Positions 1-11,103 of a DNA stretch of 64,000 bases are shown here, piece after piece. The notes beneath the pieces were generated by a model. It did not search any database. It saw only the letters and a program-made list of their open reading frames with translations, and was not told the origin of the DNA. Source of the stretch: Dactylis glomerata. Its lineage: Eukaryota; Streptophyta; Magnoliopsida; Poales; Poaceae. Where the stretch lies: the NCBI GenBank assembly GCA_007115705.1, contig QXEO01000411.1, positions 6,115,702-6,179,701 of the forward strand, in the 5' to 3' direction. Each line of letters opens with the position of its first letter. Position 1 is the stretch's first letter. Both the position numbers and the translations under genes were made by a program.

Positions 1-876
1 GGGATCCCTTCTAAGGGGCGGCCTCCCATCCTTTTATAGCGCCGAGGTCCTCCTTCCCCTCATCAACTTGGGGAAAGGGGTTGCCCCAGTACGGCCAAGG
101 AGCGGGACAGTTGTCTCTCTTTGGGCTTCGGTGGTCTTGGTCTACGTAGAGCAGTGGCGCCGGTCCACGAGAGTGGGTGGAGGAAAGTTGACGTCCTCTT
201 GTGGTGCCCTGCACCATCCAGCCTATTTTTAGGGGGGAAGCAGCAACTGCCGTGCAACTTTATGCAGTCACGGCAGAGCTGGTCGCCGCCTTGTCGGGGT
301 AGCATGGGCGGCACACTTTCTTCTGATCTTATCCCTTCATCAGCGCGGGATTGCGTTGAGCTGTCGTCGATCTGGTCCCTCTCCTCACGAGGAATCCCTC
401 GTGAGGAGGTCTTCTTGTCCTTAGTGTTTCACCGTCATTCTCCTCATGAGGCTCCTCCTCATGAGGGTCTTCCTTGTTGGGCTTCAGTCTTCATCTCACA
501 CCTAAGGCCGAAGCTCTGCCGTTGAAGTGGCCCAGGAGCAGGTGGACCGGGAAACCCCAGTATCCAGTACACCGACAGTAGCCCCAGGAGCATGGCCCGC
601 AAACGCGCCCTCTCGAGGGAGTGAAGGGCCAGGTGCCCCTAGTAGCTGTTGGGCCCTCCAATGGCACGCATCAACGCATGCAGTGAAAGGACCACGTGAA
701 GATGCAGAGGCCACGGACACGCGGCGTGGCCTCGGCTGGCGAGATGAAGCAGCGAGCGATGTAGTGATGCCCGATGCGTCAAACCATCATGATGGCGCGT
801 CCCTTCACTGCAGGAGCACTGCATCGTTGCTCCGATTCCTGCGCAGAGACTTGACGTTTCGATGCCGGCCGCCCTC

Positions 877-883
877 TTTAAAT
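877..883 (+). promoter_or_regulatory. TATA-like box upstream of truncated ORF
   Basis: The string tttaaat sits 82 bp before the ATG at 965. A pyrimidine-rich leader without ATG codons until about 940 lies between them, as in a plant core promoter. Transcription is inferred only. Confidence 0.3.
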
Positions 884-964
884 TGCATCTCCTCGACCTC
901 CTCTCCACTCCACTTGCCTCCAGTACTACTTCACCATCGATGAAGGAAGAGGGCTTCCCAGTGC

Positions 965-1042
965 CATGGATCCTTCCTCCTTCTCCGCCGCTGCTGGATC
1001 CACTGCCACGGGGAAGAAGCGCCGGGGGCGCCACCTAGCCAG
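965..1042 (+). pseudogene. N-terminal 26 codons of an ORF disrupted by element F
   Basis: The frame opens at an ATG and encodes a Ser/Ala-rich stretch followed by a basic GKKRRGRHLAS segment. It is then cut by the F LTR at 1043. No domain can be assigned from 26 residues. The upstream TATA-like box and leader suggest a genuine start. Its place and direction relative to a Gypsy fragment match those expected for a Tat-lineage antisense ORF, so it may be the N-terminus of a protein of the same kind as the B3 ORF at 14020-14697. That link is inference. The 5 bp before the insertion are gccag, but the matching target duplication cannot be checked because the far end of F is truncated. Confidence 0.3.
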
Positions 1043-2688
1043 TGATATGTCTCAAACGTATCTATAATTTTTGATGCTCCATGCTTGTTTTTACACCATT
1101 TGCTTAGTGTTTCGTTACACTTCGTGGCATTTTTATGTATTTTCCGGAACTAACCTATTAACAAGATGCCACAATGCCAGTTCCCTGTTTTTTGTTGTTT
1201 TTGTGTTTCAGAAAAGTTACACAGGAAATATTTTTGGAATTGGATGAAACAAAAGCCAAACATCCAGATATTTAACGAAGCTTCCAGAAGACCGAAGAGG
1301 AGACGGAGAGGGGCCACGAGCCGGCCACACAATAGGGCGGCGTGGCCCAGGCCCTGGCCACGCCCCCTATGTGTGTGACCCCCCTGGTCCACTTCTGACG
1401 CTGCCCCTTCGCCTATAAAGACCTCCCGACGGGAAAAACCTAAGGACCCGATCAATTTTCTAGAAACACATCGCGATCCGCCGCTATCGTCGACCCGAGA
1501 TCGGGAGGGTACAGAAGCTCTTCTCGGCACCCTGCCGGAGAGGGGAATCGCCACCGGAGGTCTTCTTCATCGCCATGCTTGCCTCCGGCGCGATGAGTGA
1601 GTAGTCTACCTTGGACTATGGGTCCATAGAAGTAGCTAGTTGGTTATCTTCTCCACCATGTGCTTCATGTTTAGATCTCGTGAGCTGCCTTACATGATCG
1701 AGATCACCGTTATCTAATTCTACATGTTGTGTTTGTTGGAATCTGATGAATATTGGTGTTATGATTGAGTTCATGTGCTGAATATTATCTTATGTTATCT
1801 CTATGTTGTTTATGATCTTGCATGCTCTCCGTTGTTAGTAGCTATCTTGGCCGAGTAGATACTAGTGACTCCAAGAGGGGGTATTTATGCTCGATAGTTG
1901 GGTTCATGCCTCTATTTAATCTGGGGGAGTGACAGAAACCTCTATGGTTGTAGATGTGCTGTTGCCACTAGGGAGAAAACAACATTCTTATGTCTAAGGG
2001 CATATGCTTTGTTTACATTACACACTTTGCTTAATGCAATTATCTGTTATTCGCAACTTAATACTCAAGGGGTCCTCGGATGATTCCCCATGAGTGGATT
2101 ATTAGTCATAGATGCAGTTGGATGGCGGTCTATGTATTTTGTTGTAATGCCCAGAGTAAATCTCATAGTGATCCTCTTGACATATGCACGTTATCTTTAT
2201 TCTATCAATTGCCCAACTGTAATTTGTTTACCCAGCATGTCGTTATTTATCTTAGGGAGAGACACCACTAGTGAACTGTGGACCCCGGTCCAATTTCCTT
2301 TACATTGCTATCACCTGTTTACTTTACTCGCATTGTTTACTTTCTTGCATACTACTATTGCTTTCCACTCGATACGCTCATTCCTTTGTTTACAACAAAC
2401 CGGTGAGATTGACAACCTCATCGTAAGTTGGGAGCAAAGTTCTTGGTTGTGTTGTGTGCAGGTTCCACGTTGCTACTAGTTGAAGGCGCGCTAACAAGTA
2501 TCGTTAACGGCGCCCTTGTTGGAGTGTCACTAGGCTAGCAGGCATCACCTTCTGGAGTTTGGCTTTTTCCTGGATTCGATAAACCTTGGTTTTTACTGAG
2601 GGAAAAACTTGCTGCTGTGCTCATCATACCTTCCTCTTGGGGTTCCCAACTGGACGGTGATTTACATCATCAACACCGTGCCGCATCA
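1043..2688 (+). repeat. 5' LTR of element F
   Basis: It starts TGATATGTCTC and ends GCCGCATCA, 10 bp before the PBS. The first 924 bp recur at 6369-7292, and relatives occur in reverse at 28332-29926 and 54837-56428. A TATA box (tataaag) is at 1414-1420. The short ORFs read across it are not coding. Confidence 0.9.
1414..1420 (+). promoter_or_regulatory. TATA box of the F LTR promoter
   Basis: The string tataaag lies in the LTR and is preserved at 6740-6746 in the 3' copy, and in reverse in both E LTRs (29549-29555 and 56051-56057). Conservation in four LTR copies supports a U3/R promoter. Confidence 0.55.
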
Positions 2689-2698
2689 AGACTTTTTC

Positions 2699-2716
2699 TG
2701 GCGCCGTTGCCGGGGA
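2699..2716 (+). other. Primer-binding site of element F (tRNA-Asp type)
   Basis: TGGCGCCGTTGCCGGGGA is complementary to the 3' end of plant tRNA-Asp and begins 10 nt after the LTR end. Confidence 0.8.
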
Positions 2717-2868
2717 AAAAGAAGACTTCTGCAAGGGGAGTTTCGCACGCACATCCTTTACTTTGTTTTAAGTTTTGCTTTACTTTATTTTTACTTGCTT
2801 TGTTTTATCAAAAGCACAAAAAAAATTAGTTTACTTTATAGTTGTTACTTTATTACTTTTAGTTCATT

Positions 2869-3495
2869 ATGTTGTTCCCTAAGTACGTTTTGGAGGACCT
2901 CTCAGTAGGTAGTGGCTCTATTATTGGGAAAAGTAATATTGAGGAGTTCTTTAATCATATTAGTATGCATAAAGATGTTGAGGAAAAGTCTTTGGCTGAG
3001 CTTGCTCCTAGTTATGAAGTTTCTTCTGTTTATTTAGTTCACATGTTGGAAGCTAGGTTTGCTAGCCTTAATCCTTTTATGCTACACATGTTTCTTAAGC
3101 TTCATGATATTGAAGATCCCGAAAAGAAAGCTTTTATCCTGGAAACTTTGCATAGAGAATTTAGAGATGTTGCCATTGAAGCTAGGAAAGTTTTTAAATG
3201 TTTTAATAAGCTTGGCTTGCATGTAGAGGTTGTTGGTACAACCAATGAAGATTTCAGAGTACCTATACCTTGTAAACTTGTAGGAATTCATGATGCTTTG
3301 GAAAAGAATTTCAATTGGATTTGTCCTAAAAATCTTTTGATGAAAGTTGTGTACCAAAGTGTGATCATAAAGGATATTCAAAAACTAATTTGGACACAAT
3401 TCAATTTATTGTTGAAAAGACTTCTACAATTGATCTTAATGCCTCTCTTGATATTACTTGATTCGCATTTTCTTCGCCTAGCTCAAAGGCGTTAA
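2869..3495 (+). pseudogene. F-specific ORF of unknown function (208 aa, frameshifted near its end)
   Basis: This ORF occupies the place where the related element E has a gag-protease ORF. The two proteins show no visible similarity over most of their length. F encodes a charged, mostly helical sequence (for example IEEFFNHISMHKDVEEKSL) with no domain I recognise. Around an A-run at 3380-3384 the frame appears to shift: the alternative frame ends SLDIT at a TGA at 3459-3461, exactly as the E ORF does, while the listed frame runs on to 3495. The original protein was therefore probably about 197 residues. The start follows the PBS by about 150 bp, a spacing similar to E. It could be a divergent gag or a captured coding segment. 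Confidence 0.5.
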
Positions 3496-6354
3496 AGAAA
3501 AGCACTCTTGGGAGATAACCCATTGTTTTACTTTCTGTTTTTTTCTTTTATTTGAGTCTTGGAAGTTATTACTACTGTAATGACCACTCCTTATCATTTT
3601 TATTTTGTTGTCGTGCCAAGAGAAGCCTCTAATTTGAGTGAGATAAGATTTGGGAATGTTGCTGTCCTGAAACAGATTTTGGTGCTGCACCGTAAAAATT
3701 CGTGAAAATTCTCAGAATATCTTTTGGACCTGCGATTTCTTGTGCATATGTCCCAGGTTATATCCAAACTTTCATTAGTTTTACACTTTTTGATTTGAGC
3801 AACAGCAAACCCTTTAAAAATTCGACCTTTGTTAGCTGTTCTGTTTTGACAGATTTCTGCCACTATTTGTGTTTGCCTCTCGATCGTTTTATTTTTGAGT
3901 TCTTTTGATCATGGAACTTTTGGGAAAGTTGCTACAGTATTATATGCTTTATATGTGGTGGTTTTTAGTTGAACCTGAAGCAAAAGGGGTTGATTCATTG
4001 TTATGCTTACACTAATGTTGCTAATAGAATTGTGTTGAGTTTTGTATGAATGAAGTTCTCAAGTGTAGGGATTGGAGAATGATGAGATGAGTTGAAGAAT
4101 GGACAAAAGCTCAAGCTTAGGGATGCCCACGCACCCCAAGAAATATCCAAGAGGTACAAGCGTCAAAGCTTGGGGATGCCCCCGAGGCACCCCTTCTTCA
4201 TCGGCAAAAATCAGGTCACCTTTCAACACACTATATTTTTATTGCTTCATGCACTATGCATTTTTCTTGGAGCGTTAGTTGTTTTATTTTTCAGTTTTGT
4301 TTAGTTTTTTTTCTGCAATAAATGGTTGGACCCCAACAAATTCCTTTTGGAGAAGTTGCCTTGCTTTTAATTTGCCAAGAACACTCTGTTTTTCACTCTT
4401 ATCGTTCAACGAGTGTTCACTTTTTCTGCTACTGCGTTTAGATTTCATTTTTTGCCTTGATTTGTGTTCAGATCTTGTTATATCTTTACATCAAGGTGTA
4501 TTATGACCTCTGGTCTAAGTTGGTATTCATCAAAAGAGTTGTCTTAAAAAGGTTCGAATGGTGTTGGAAAAGAGAAAAAGTTTCATGCAAAAAAGTGGTA
4601 CAAAAAGGAGCTTGTGTAGACTGCGGCCTAGGCTTTTGCATGTCGTGCTTGATGTCTTTTTGATAGTATGCTTAGTGGTTTTGCTGTAGCGTGACTTGTC
4701 TCAAATGACTGAGATTTCTTAATGAGCCTTTGAAAAAAATCATGCGTTGTTTTTATTATTTGGAAGCATTATTTTGGTTTTCTCCTTGATGCTTTATTTG
4801 GGTTGACTTGGCGCATGCTCACACATGTTAGACTCATACAAGGTCACCATAAGCCTCTATGATCATTTGGTTTTTGACTTTTGATGCCATCTTATGCTTC
4901 TTTTAATGTTGCTTTGTCGCTTTGCATGATTATGGCCGTTATTGCTCTCTTAGTTGGTAGCTCCCAGTCTTTTGCTAGCCCTCATTTTGTACTGAGTATG
5001 AGCTCTACTCATGCATCCAACTCCTAAAAACCAAGTTTTCCATTGTGTCCACCATACATACCTATTAGCAATTTGCTATTCAAAAGTACATTTGACTTGC
5101 TTTTATCTATCCTTCAAATTAAACTCTTTTTGGTGTTATGCGAAAATTGGTCAGTAAAGCTCTCACGAACCTGATGACACACTTTAATTTTCTCGTTCTT
5201 AAATTTTTTGACATTGTTGCTCTCTTATGTTGAGTTGTTATGCTTGCAAGTTGTAAGTTGGAAATTAGCCCAGCCATGCCGTCATGGGGCAAGCTTTCAA
5301 CATTGCACTTTCTTTCATTTGAGTTGATATCGTGATCTTTTGTTTATGATACTCGTGATGTGAAACAAGATGGGAATCTTGTGGGATCATGGAGTTCTTA
5401 TATGTGTTAGGGAAACGCCTGGGCCGCTAATCTAAGCCATGCATAATTCATGGTGGAAATTTATAGCATGCCCATAGTGGACATTCGATGACGCATCTCA
5501 AAATAAAAAGCTATGCCAATGGTAAATAAAAGAGATGTCGAGGTGTTCATTGTCTGTTTGACTTGTCATTTTGATGTGGCCTTGTTCCATGTCATCGGGC
5601 AGGAGGTACCCCATTGGCGGTTCTCGATGATACACATATATTTACAATTTTCTAAGTCGAGTAGCATGAGGTTTGGGTATTCGTACTTCACGGGACACAA
5701 GGTTTTCAACTTATGATTTGTCAAGCATATGCTTCACAATTGTACTCGCATTAACTCTAACCATTCAAGATGCTTATGATGGGGGCAATGAGAAAGCTAG
5801 TAAGTACCATAATTTTTGAAGGTTTATAAAACTTGCAATCACTGCTTCCCTCTGCGAAGGGCCTTTCTTTTACTTTTATGTTGAGTCACCACCTTCTACC
5901 TTTATGCACCGTCTAAGAGAGCATAGTTGTCATTCTTAGTATAATGTGCATTGTCCCAAAGTTATCATTGATTGATTCATGATTTTGGTTTCACTTGTTC
6001 TTAAATTATTTGTATCTAGTCGCCCTCTTAAACTTGAAGGTGTCCTATGCATTTATGTTTTGCTATTCCATGAAGGACAAGCTGAAAACCATTTGCTATG
6101 TTTTTCCATATGATTTGAACACACGCTTGACTTTCATTGTTTCATTTTCATGATCTTTCGTTTGTGTTCTTTTTCATGTTATAACATGGTTGCTAAGTTT
6201 CTTCTATCAAGATTATATCTTTCATGCCCATGTTTTAAGTTCTTTTGATCCCAGCACACAATGCTTACATAGATGGTCAAGATTGTGTAGGTGCATGTCA
6301 CCTCAAAAATTATTCTTTGTTATCACTTACCTACTCGAGGACGAGCAGGAGTTA
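3496..6354 (+). mobile_element. Non-coding internal region of element F
   Basis: This AT-rich sequence has no convincing ORF. It is shared with element E in reverse (51536-53779, 38483-39037 and 29927-30057). The start agctcaaaggcgttaaagaa and the following 'gggagataacccattg' block are nearly identical in both. Conservation of kilobases of non-coding internal sequence is typical of non-autonomous LTR elements that keep packaging signals but lose pol. Confidence 0.7.
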
Positions 6355-6368
6355 AGCTTGGGGATGCT
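6355..6368 (+). other. Polypurine tract region of element F
   Basis: agcttggggatgct directly precedes the 3' LTR start. The same sequence in reverse borders the E 3' LTR at 29927-29940. Confidence 0.5.
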
Positions 6369-7292
6369 TGATACGTCTCAAACGTATCTATAATTTTTGA
6401 CGCTCCATGCTTGTTTTTACACCATTTGCTTAGTGTTTCGTTACACTTCGTCGCATTTTTATGCATTTTTCGGAACTAACCTATTAACAAGATGCCACAG
6501 TGCCAATTCCCTATTTTTTGCTGTTTTTGTGTTTCAGAAAAGTTACACAGGAAATATTCTCAGAATTGTACGAAACAAAAGCCAAACATCCAGAAATTTA
6601 ACAAAGCTTCCAGAAGACCGAAGAGGAGAAAGAGAGGGGCCACGAGCCGGCCACACAACAGGGCGGCACAGCCCAGGCCCTGGCCACGCCCCCTATGTGT
6701 GTGACCGCCCTGGTCCACTTCTGACGCTGTCCCTTCACCTATAAAGACCCCCCAACGGGAAAAACCTAAGGACCCGATCAATTTTCCAGAAACACATCGC
6801 GATCCGCCGCCATCGTCGTCCCGAGATCGGGAGGGTCCAGAAGCTCTTCCCGACACCCTGCCGGAGAGGGGAATCGCCACCGGAGGTCTTCTTCATCGCC
6901 ATGCTTGCCTCCGGCGCGATGAGTGAGTAGTCTCCCTTGGACTATGGGTCCATAGAAGTAGCTAATTGGTTGTCTTCTCCACCATGTGCTTCATGTTTAG
7001 ATCTCGTGAGCTGCCTTACATGATCGAGATCACCGTTATGTAATTCTACATGTTGTGTTTGTTGGGATCTGATGAATATTGGTGTTATGATTGAGTTGAT
7101 GTGCTGAATATTATCTTACGTTATCTCTATGTTGTTTATGATCTTGCATGCTCTCTGTTGTTAGTAGCTATCTTGGCCGAGTAGATACTAGTGACTCCAA
7201 GAGGGGGTATTTATGCTCGATAGTTGGGTTCATGCCTCTATTTAATCCGGGGGAGTGACAGAAACCTCTAAGGTTGTAGATGTGCTGTTGCC
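6369..7292 (+). repeat. Truncated 3' LTR of element F
   Basis: It starts TGATACGTCTC and follows the 5' LTR to gatgtgctgttgcc. After 7292 similarity stops and element A sequence begins. About 720 bp of the LTR are missing. Confidence 0.85.
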
Positions 7293-8124
7293 TCTATTAA
7301 AATACCCAGAACACATCGTTGGAGATATGGGGACAGTGGATATTACTACTCAGCAGTGCGAGGAGTGACAGCAGCAGTTACATGGAAGATTGGGAGGCAG
7401 CAGAGAAAGGGAGTGACTGAGCTAATGGGATGCGGCAGCTTCTGGTGCGAGTAGAAAGGGACGAAGAGATCAACCGGGTGGTGGTAGTTTCTAGTGTGAG
7501 ATCGGGAGGAGCGGCCGTCGTTTGATGCGGCAGCATCGAGTCTCCTGCCTAGTTCAGAATGATCGAACGAATTCATGGTACAGGCAGAGAAGAACAAATG
7601 GAATTGGGCTGGCTACAGGAGAAGGAAGGAATGTTGGGCTGGGCCCTAAAGAAACAAAGCACGTGATTCCGAAGGAACCCTCGCGCTGGAAAAAAGTTGG
7701 CGATCGCATGGAGGGATGACAACCTAACACGGGATTAGCATGACAGGGGATTAGATGATGACATGGATGCTTTGCATGTCATGCTTGCAAACATTAAAAG
7801 CACTTAGTGGGGATGAATTTTATAGATATTATAGATATGGGGCTAGTTTTTATCAAAAATAAATTTGGTTTTGAAAAGTCTTTACACCATTTGCCATAGG
7901 GCTAAAAAAACAAATTTGGAAATGAAAATTTGATTTCTTTCTTTAACTTAGGAATTCAAATGCAAAGCTATGATAAGATGATGTATGATATGCATGGTTT
8001 TAATTTTTTTGTAAAATACATAAAAAATATTTCCTTGAGAATTTTCAATCCAATACAATCAATCAAGGGAAAATGTTTATTTATTTTTCACATTCCAAAA
8101 TTTTGAAAATTTTGGGATGTTACA
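7293..8124 (-). repeat. 3' LTR fragment of element A
   Basis: On the plus strand it ends in gggatgttaca at the junction with the internal region, comparable to gggtcgttaca in element B. The left edge is the F junction. Confidence 0.6.
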
Positions 8125-9328
8125 GACTACCACCCTTAAAAGGAATCTCGTCCTCGAGATTCGGAGAGGATAGAAAGAATATGGGTTGGGCTATCTGGGT
8201 AGGCTACCACCCTTAAAAGAAAAATTTTGTGGGTGGTATTGGTCTTAGGTTCATTCCAATTTCTTTAGGGTATAACTTGGCATTGGGTCATCTTTTGAAC
8301 CATTTCTGGATTTTAACTTCATTTCCAATAGGTAGGCAGAGATTCACATATCTGGAGCTACTAAACTCTTCAAGATGGCATGTGTAGAGCTTTCCGTCTT
8401 GGCAGGGTTTCAAATCTAGATGATGGTTCTTGAACTATTATTTTGACACTGAAGGGTCACTTATTGAGTCAATAAGAAGACCAAGTTGAGAGAGTCTCAT
8501 GTTTTCATTCCATTCTCTTCATTGATTTCCTTCGTAGGCTTCCATCTTAGGGGTGAAACTCTTAAGTATACACTATAGGGTTCTAACGAAACTCTCAGGG
8601 TTGGTAAGGCATCTTCCCTTGCAGGGTGTCTTTGAATTAAGCTGGGTCTTATCCTCACCGTATTCCTGTGGTTGGCAACACTTTCCTTTCCTAAGGATAC
8701 AACATTTTACCAGTAGGGTTCAGATTTAACAACGTCGTCACTCTTGTAGGCATGTCTCTCTAGATTTATCATTCCTCATATCAAGAGCGAACAATGTGAG
8801 TTGTCGTCATGGGGGCCAATCCATAACGCACCCAATCATTACCTTGTATTCAGTTTGGTACATCTCATATTCTATCTCTTGGTCAACCTTACTAGTTGAT
8901 AAAACTTTTATGGTGATTTAACTACTATTCAAGCCCATTGAACACATTTTTTTCTTGAAAAAAACATCTATCGATTCCTTATCTATTGTTTGCGTGAAAA
9001 AAAAACCTATATGGTATTATCTCACAAGTTGTAGAACCTTCATTGATCCTCCTTGTTGGCAAAATTTGCTTTCCATACTAACTCATCTTATGGGCTTCAA
9101 CAACATTACTAGAATGAGATCTTCATAAAAGTTTGATTTGAAAAGATACATGGAGATTTTTCATTCCACCTTATTACATCATGAAAGTACTACCCACACC
9201 ACATAGCTTCTTATTTCACTTCTTACATATCCTTATGAAATTTATTCCGAAATAACAGTTGCATACGGCATCTTCTCAGCTGGTTGCTCATCAGTGTGTT
9301 GTCATATCCCACTATAATGTGGCATCCT
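8125..9328 (-). mobile_element. Non-coding 3' internal part of element A
   Basis: It begins with gactaccacccttaaaag at 8125 and has a second, similar block ctaccacccttaaaag near 8204. The same doubled arrangement occurs in B (43674 and ~43778). No supported ORF is present. It is where pol would be expected, and nothing resembling RT or integrase is seen. Confidence 0.5.
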
Positions 9329-10306
9329 TCAATTGTCCTTATCTACTGGCACTCTGAAGTACTTCTCAGGACATTTATTTGCATAATGTCCTTTGTAGCC
9401 ACATTTGAAATAAGTGACAAGGCTGAAATCCTTTCCACTATACTTTTCTGGACAGTTTATAGCATAATGCCCAGACTCGCGATCTTGAGTACGATCCTTA
9501 TTTTGCTCCCATTTGATTACATAACCCTCTTTTAGATTTTCTTTGCCTTTCTTATCTGGGCAGTCCCACGAATAGTGTCCTACCTTTTTACATTTGTGAC
9601 ACTCAACTTGGCTAATATCTTTCTTCTTCTTCGGATTCTACAAGGCTAGAAGATCTTCCAAATCTTGCTTCTCATACTCCATTATGATTGAGGGAAACCT
9701 TTCTCTCTTCTTGGAGTTATTCCTAGTTAGATGTAGTCTTCTACTCAGGCTGTTTCTCCTCGTGGTGACAAAATGTTCTCCAACTTCAGGCTCGAATGCA
9801 CTACTAGCTTTCTTGAGTGATTGATGTATCTTCTGCTTGACTTGTTGATTCACTTCATCCACCATAGCATAGAGATGACATTGTGTGAGAACGTGATTTG
9901 TTCCTTCACACAAGAGGCACATAACCTTGGAAATGGGGCATTCTTCATTACGATGATCTCTACCACAACTATGGCATTGTTCTTGACAGTCCTTAGATAT
10001 ATGCCCTATATCTCCACATAGTTTGCAGGCTTGGTTTATCATCATACCATCTTCTTCAAGATTATCCTTTCTAGGTTCACTTGGTGATATGTTGTCGTTG
10101 TTGTTAGTCATGGTACGAGACACCATTTGCACAATTCGAGTAGGTGCATCTAAGAGTTGTTGCACTCCTGGGGGTAACTCATTGTTGTTGCTGCTGATTA
10201 AATTTTGGGTTAACACTTGAGACAATTGGGCCTGTGCTTCTACTATCCTTTGCATAGCTAACTCCATCTGAGGGTTGTTGAGGCTGTTTTGGCTTTGATG
10301 ATTCAT
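9329..10306 (-). pseudogene. Gag-like protein with tandem CCHC zinc knuckles, interrupted by one TAG
   Basis: The frame runs 325 codons with one internal stop (TAG at 9638-9640). Before the stop the 222-residue part has a Gln/Asn-rich N-terminus and three knuckle motifs: CKLCGDIGHISKDC, CHSCGRDHRNEEC (one residue short in the spacer) and CLLCEGTNHVLTQC. After the stop, in the same frame, CHKCKKVGHYSWDC (9560-9601) and one or two decayed knuckles follow. Multiple CCHC knuckles bind nucleic acid and are typical of Gag nucleocapsid, so I infer a role in RNA binding and packaging. It lies downstream of the coiled-coil ORF and upstream of the 3' LTR. The stop is consistent with CAG to TAG. Host CCHC proteins are an alternative source. 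Confidence 0.65.
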
Positions 10307-10479
10307 CTGATTGGGTTTTAGGGTAGAGTTTAGGTTTTAACATGGATAAGTATAGATTGAAAGATTTTAAAGAAGTTTCCTACCCATTGATAACAGATCA
10401 AAGCAATTTATCTTACAATCATAACATTCAACAAACATTCAACACATTAAGCAATCAAGTTTTAACACAAACAAAAAGT

Positions 10480-10508
10480 ATGATCATACCTCAAGTCGGT
10501 ATGATCAT
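10480..10508. repeat. Inverted repeat (hairpin) between the two ORFs of element A
   Basis: Eleven-base arms atgatcatacc/ggtatgatcat flank a 7-base loop. Equivalent hairpins occur at the matching place in B (46045-46073) and D (58781-58809). Confidence 0.55.
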
Positions 10509-10581
10509 AATATTTATTACAACATTGTTCTCGCTTATAAAAGTCTTAAATGGAGGTCCAACTAAAGCTTTGTGGTCTTTT

Positions 10582-11103
10582 TCAGGTAGATCCATTGGTT
10601 TGGTCTATCTGTCTTTTCAGAGTTGCAATCTGAGCATCCTTGGTCACGTTGATGTCTTCTTGAACACCAAGTTTAAATGCAAAGTCTACCATGTCACTCC
10701 GGAGCTGACTTATGGTAGCCTCCATAATAGTATTATCCCCCTTTTCTTCTTTAAGGTCCTTTTGGGTGTTATGAAGTCTCCACTTGAGTCTTTCTCCAAG
10801 TTCTTCTATAGCTTCCCATGCAGCACTTCTTGCAGAGTTGAAGAATGACGTATGCATCTCGGAGATGGTGAACATCCAGAGTCCCATCTTCTTGTGGTCG
10901 TCTTCTTTGTTCTTATATAGATGAAGTTGTACCCACTAATACTCTTGACCTTCCTCTGTCACGAGAAATCCCTTGTAGACAGCTTCTCCTTCCATTCCCA
11001 TGCTTAACATGATATTCTTCAGTGCTTTGGGAAATTTAGTCTCACACTTCAAGGTCATGGTCATCACAGGCCCTTTCTTAATAGATTCGTTGATGTTGGC
11101 CAT
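10582..11103 (-). pseudogene. Coiled-coil ORF of element A, broken by one TAG
   Basis: From the ATG at 11101-11103 the frame reads to a stop at 10582, with one premature TAG at 10936-10938 where element B has Trp. It is clearly homologous to the intact 180-residue ORF of B (46146-46688): both share MGLWMFT, AIKELGERLKWRLHN-type and QDLKEEK-type segments. The C-terminal third has heptad-like Leu/Ile/Met spacing typical of a coiled coil. The function is unknown; its location just after the PBS suggests a structural, Gag-like protein. The Trp to stop change fits a G to A transition. Confidence 0.6.

Larger units (their letters stand above)
1..1042. mobile_element. GC-rich Gypsy-type element fragment (LTR side plus start of an ORF)
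   Basis: This GC-rich stretch runs from the window edge to the F insertion. It contains a perfect inverted repeat at 381-408 (arms ctcctcacgagg) and two copies of the palindrome cctcatgagg at 442-451 and 457-466. Such family-specific palindromes recur in Triticeae Gypsy LTRs. No pol sequence is present. The right part looks like a promoter and 5' leader that runs into an ATG at 965. I infer the 3' side of a Tat-type Gypsy element whose antisense ORF was cut by F. It does not match the LTR of element C, so I treat it as another family. Its left boundary lies outside the window. Confidence 0.45.
1043..7292 (+). mobile_element. Element F: Athila-type non-autonomous LTR retrotransposon, 3' truncated
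   Basis: The element has a 5' LTR (1043-2688), a tRNA-Asp-type PBS, a 3.7-kb internal region with one short ORF, a purine-rich tract, and the first 924 bp of the 3' LTR. The LTR start (TGATAYGTCTCAAACG) and the Asp-type PBS resemble the abundant Triticeae Sabrina/Fatima/WHAM-type Gypsy group; I cannot fix the subfamily. No RT or integrase is encoded, so it would move only in trans. The two LTR copies differ visibly more than those of E, so F looks older. Its 3' LTR ends abruptly against element A. Confidence 0.85.

Noticed and set aside
1..1042. Left fragment as the missing half of element C
   Set aside because: It lacks the gccggc signature and does not resemble the C LTR, so a separate family is more likely.
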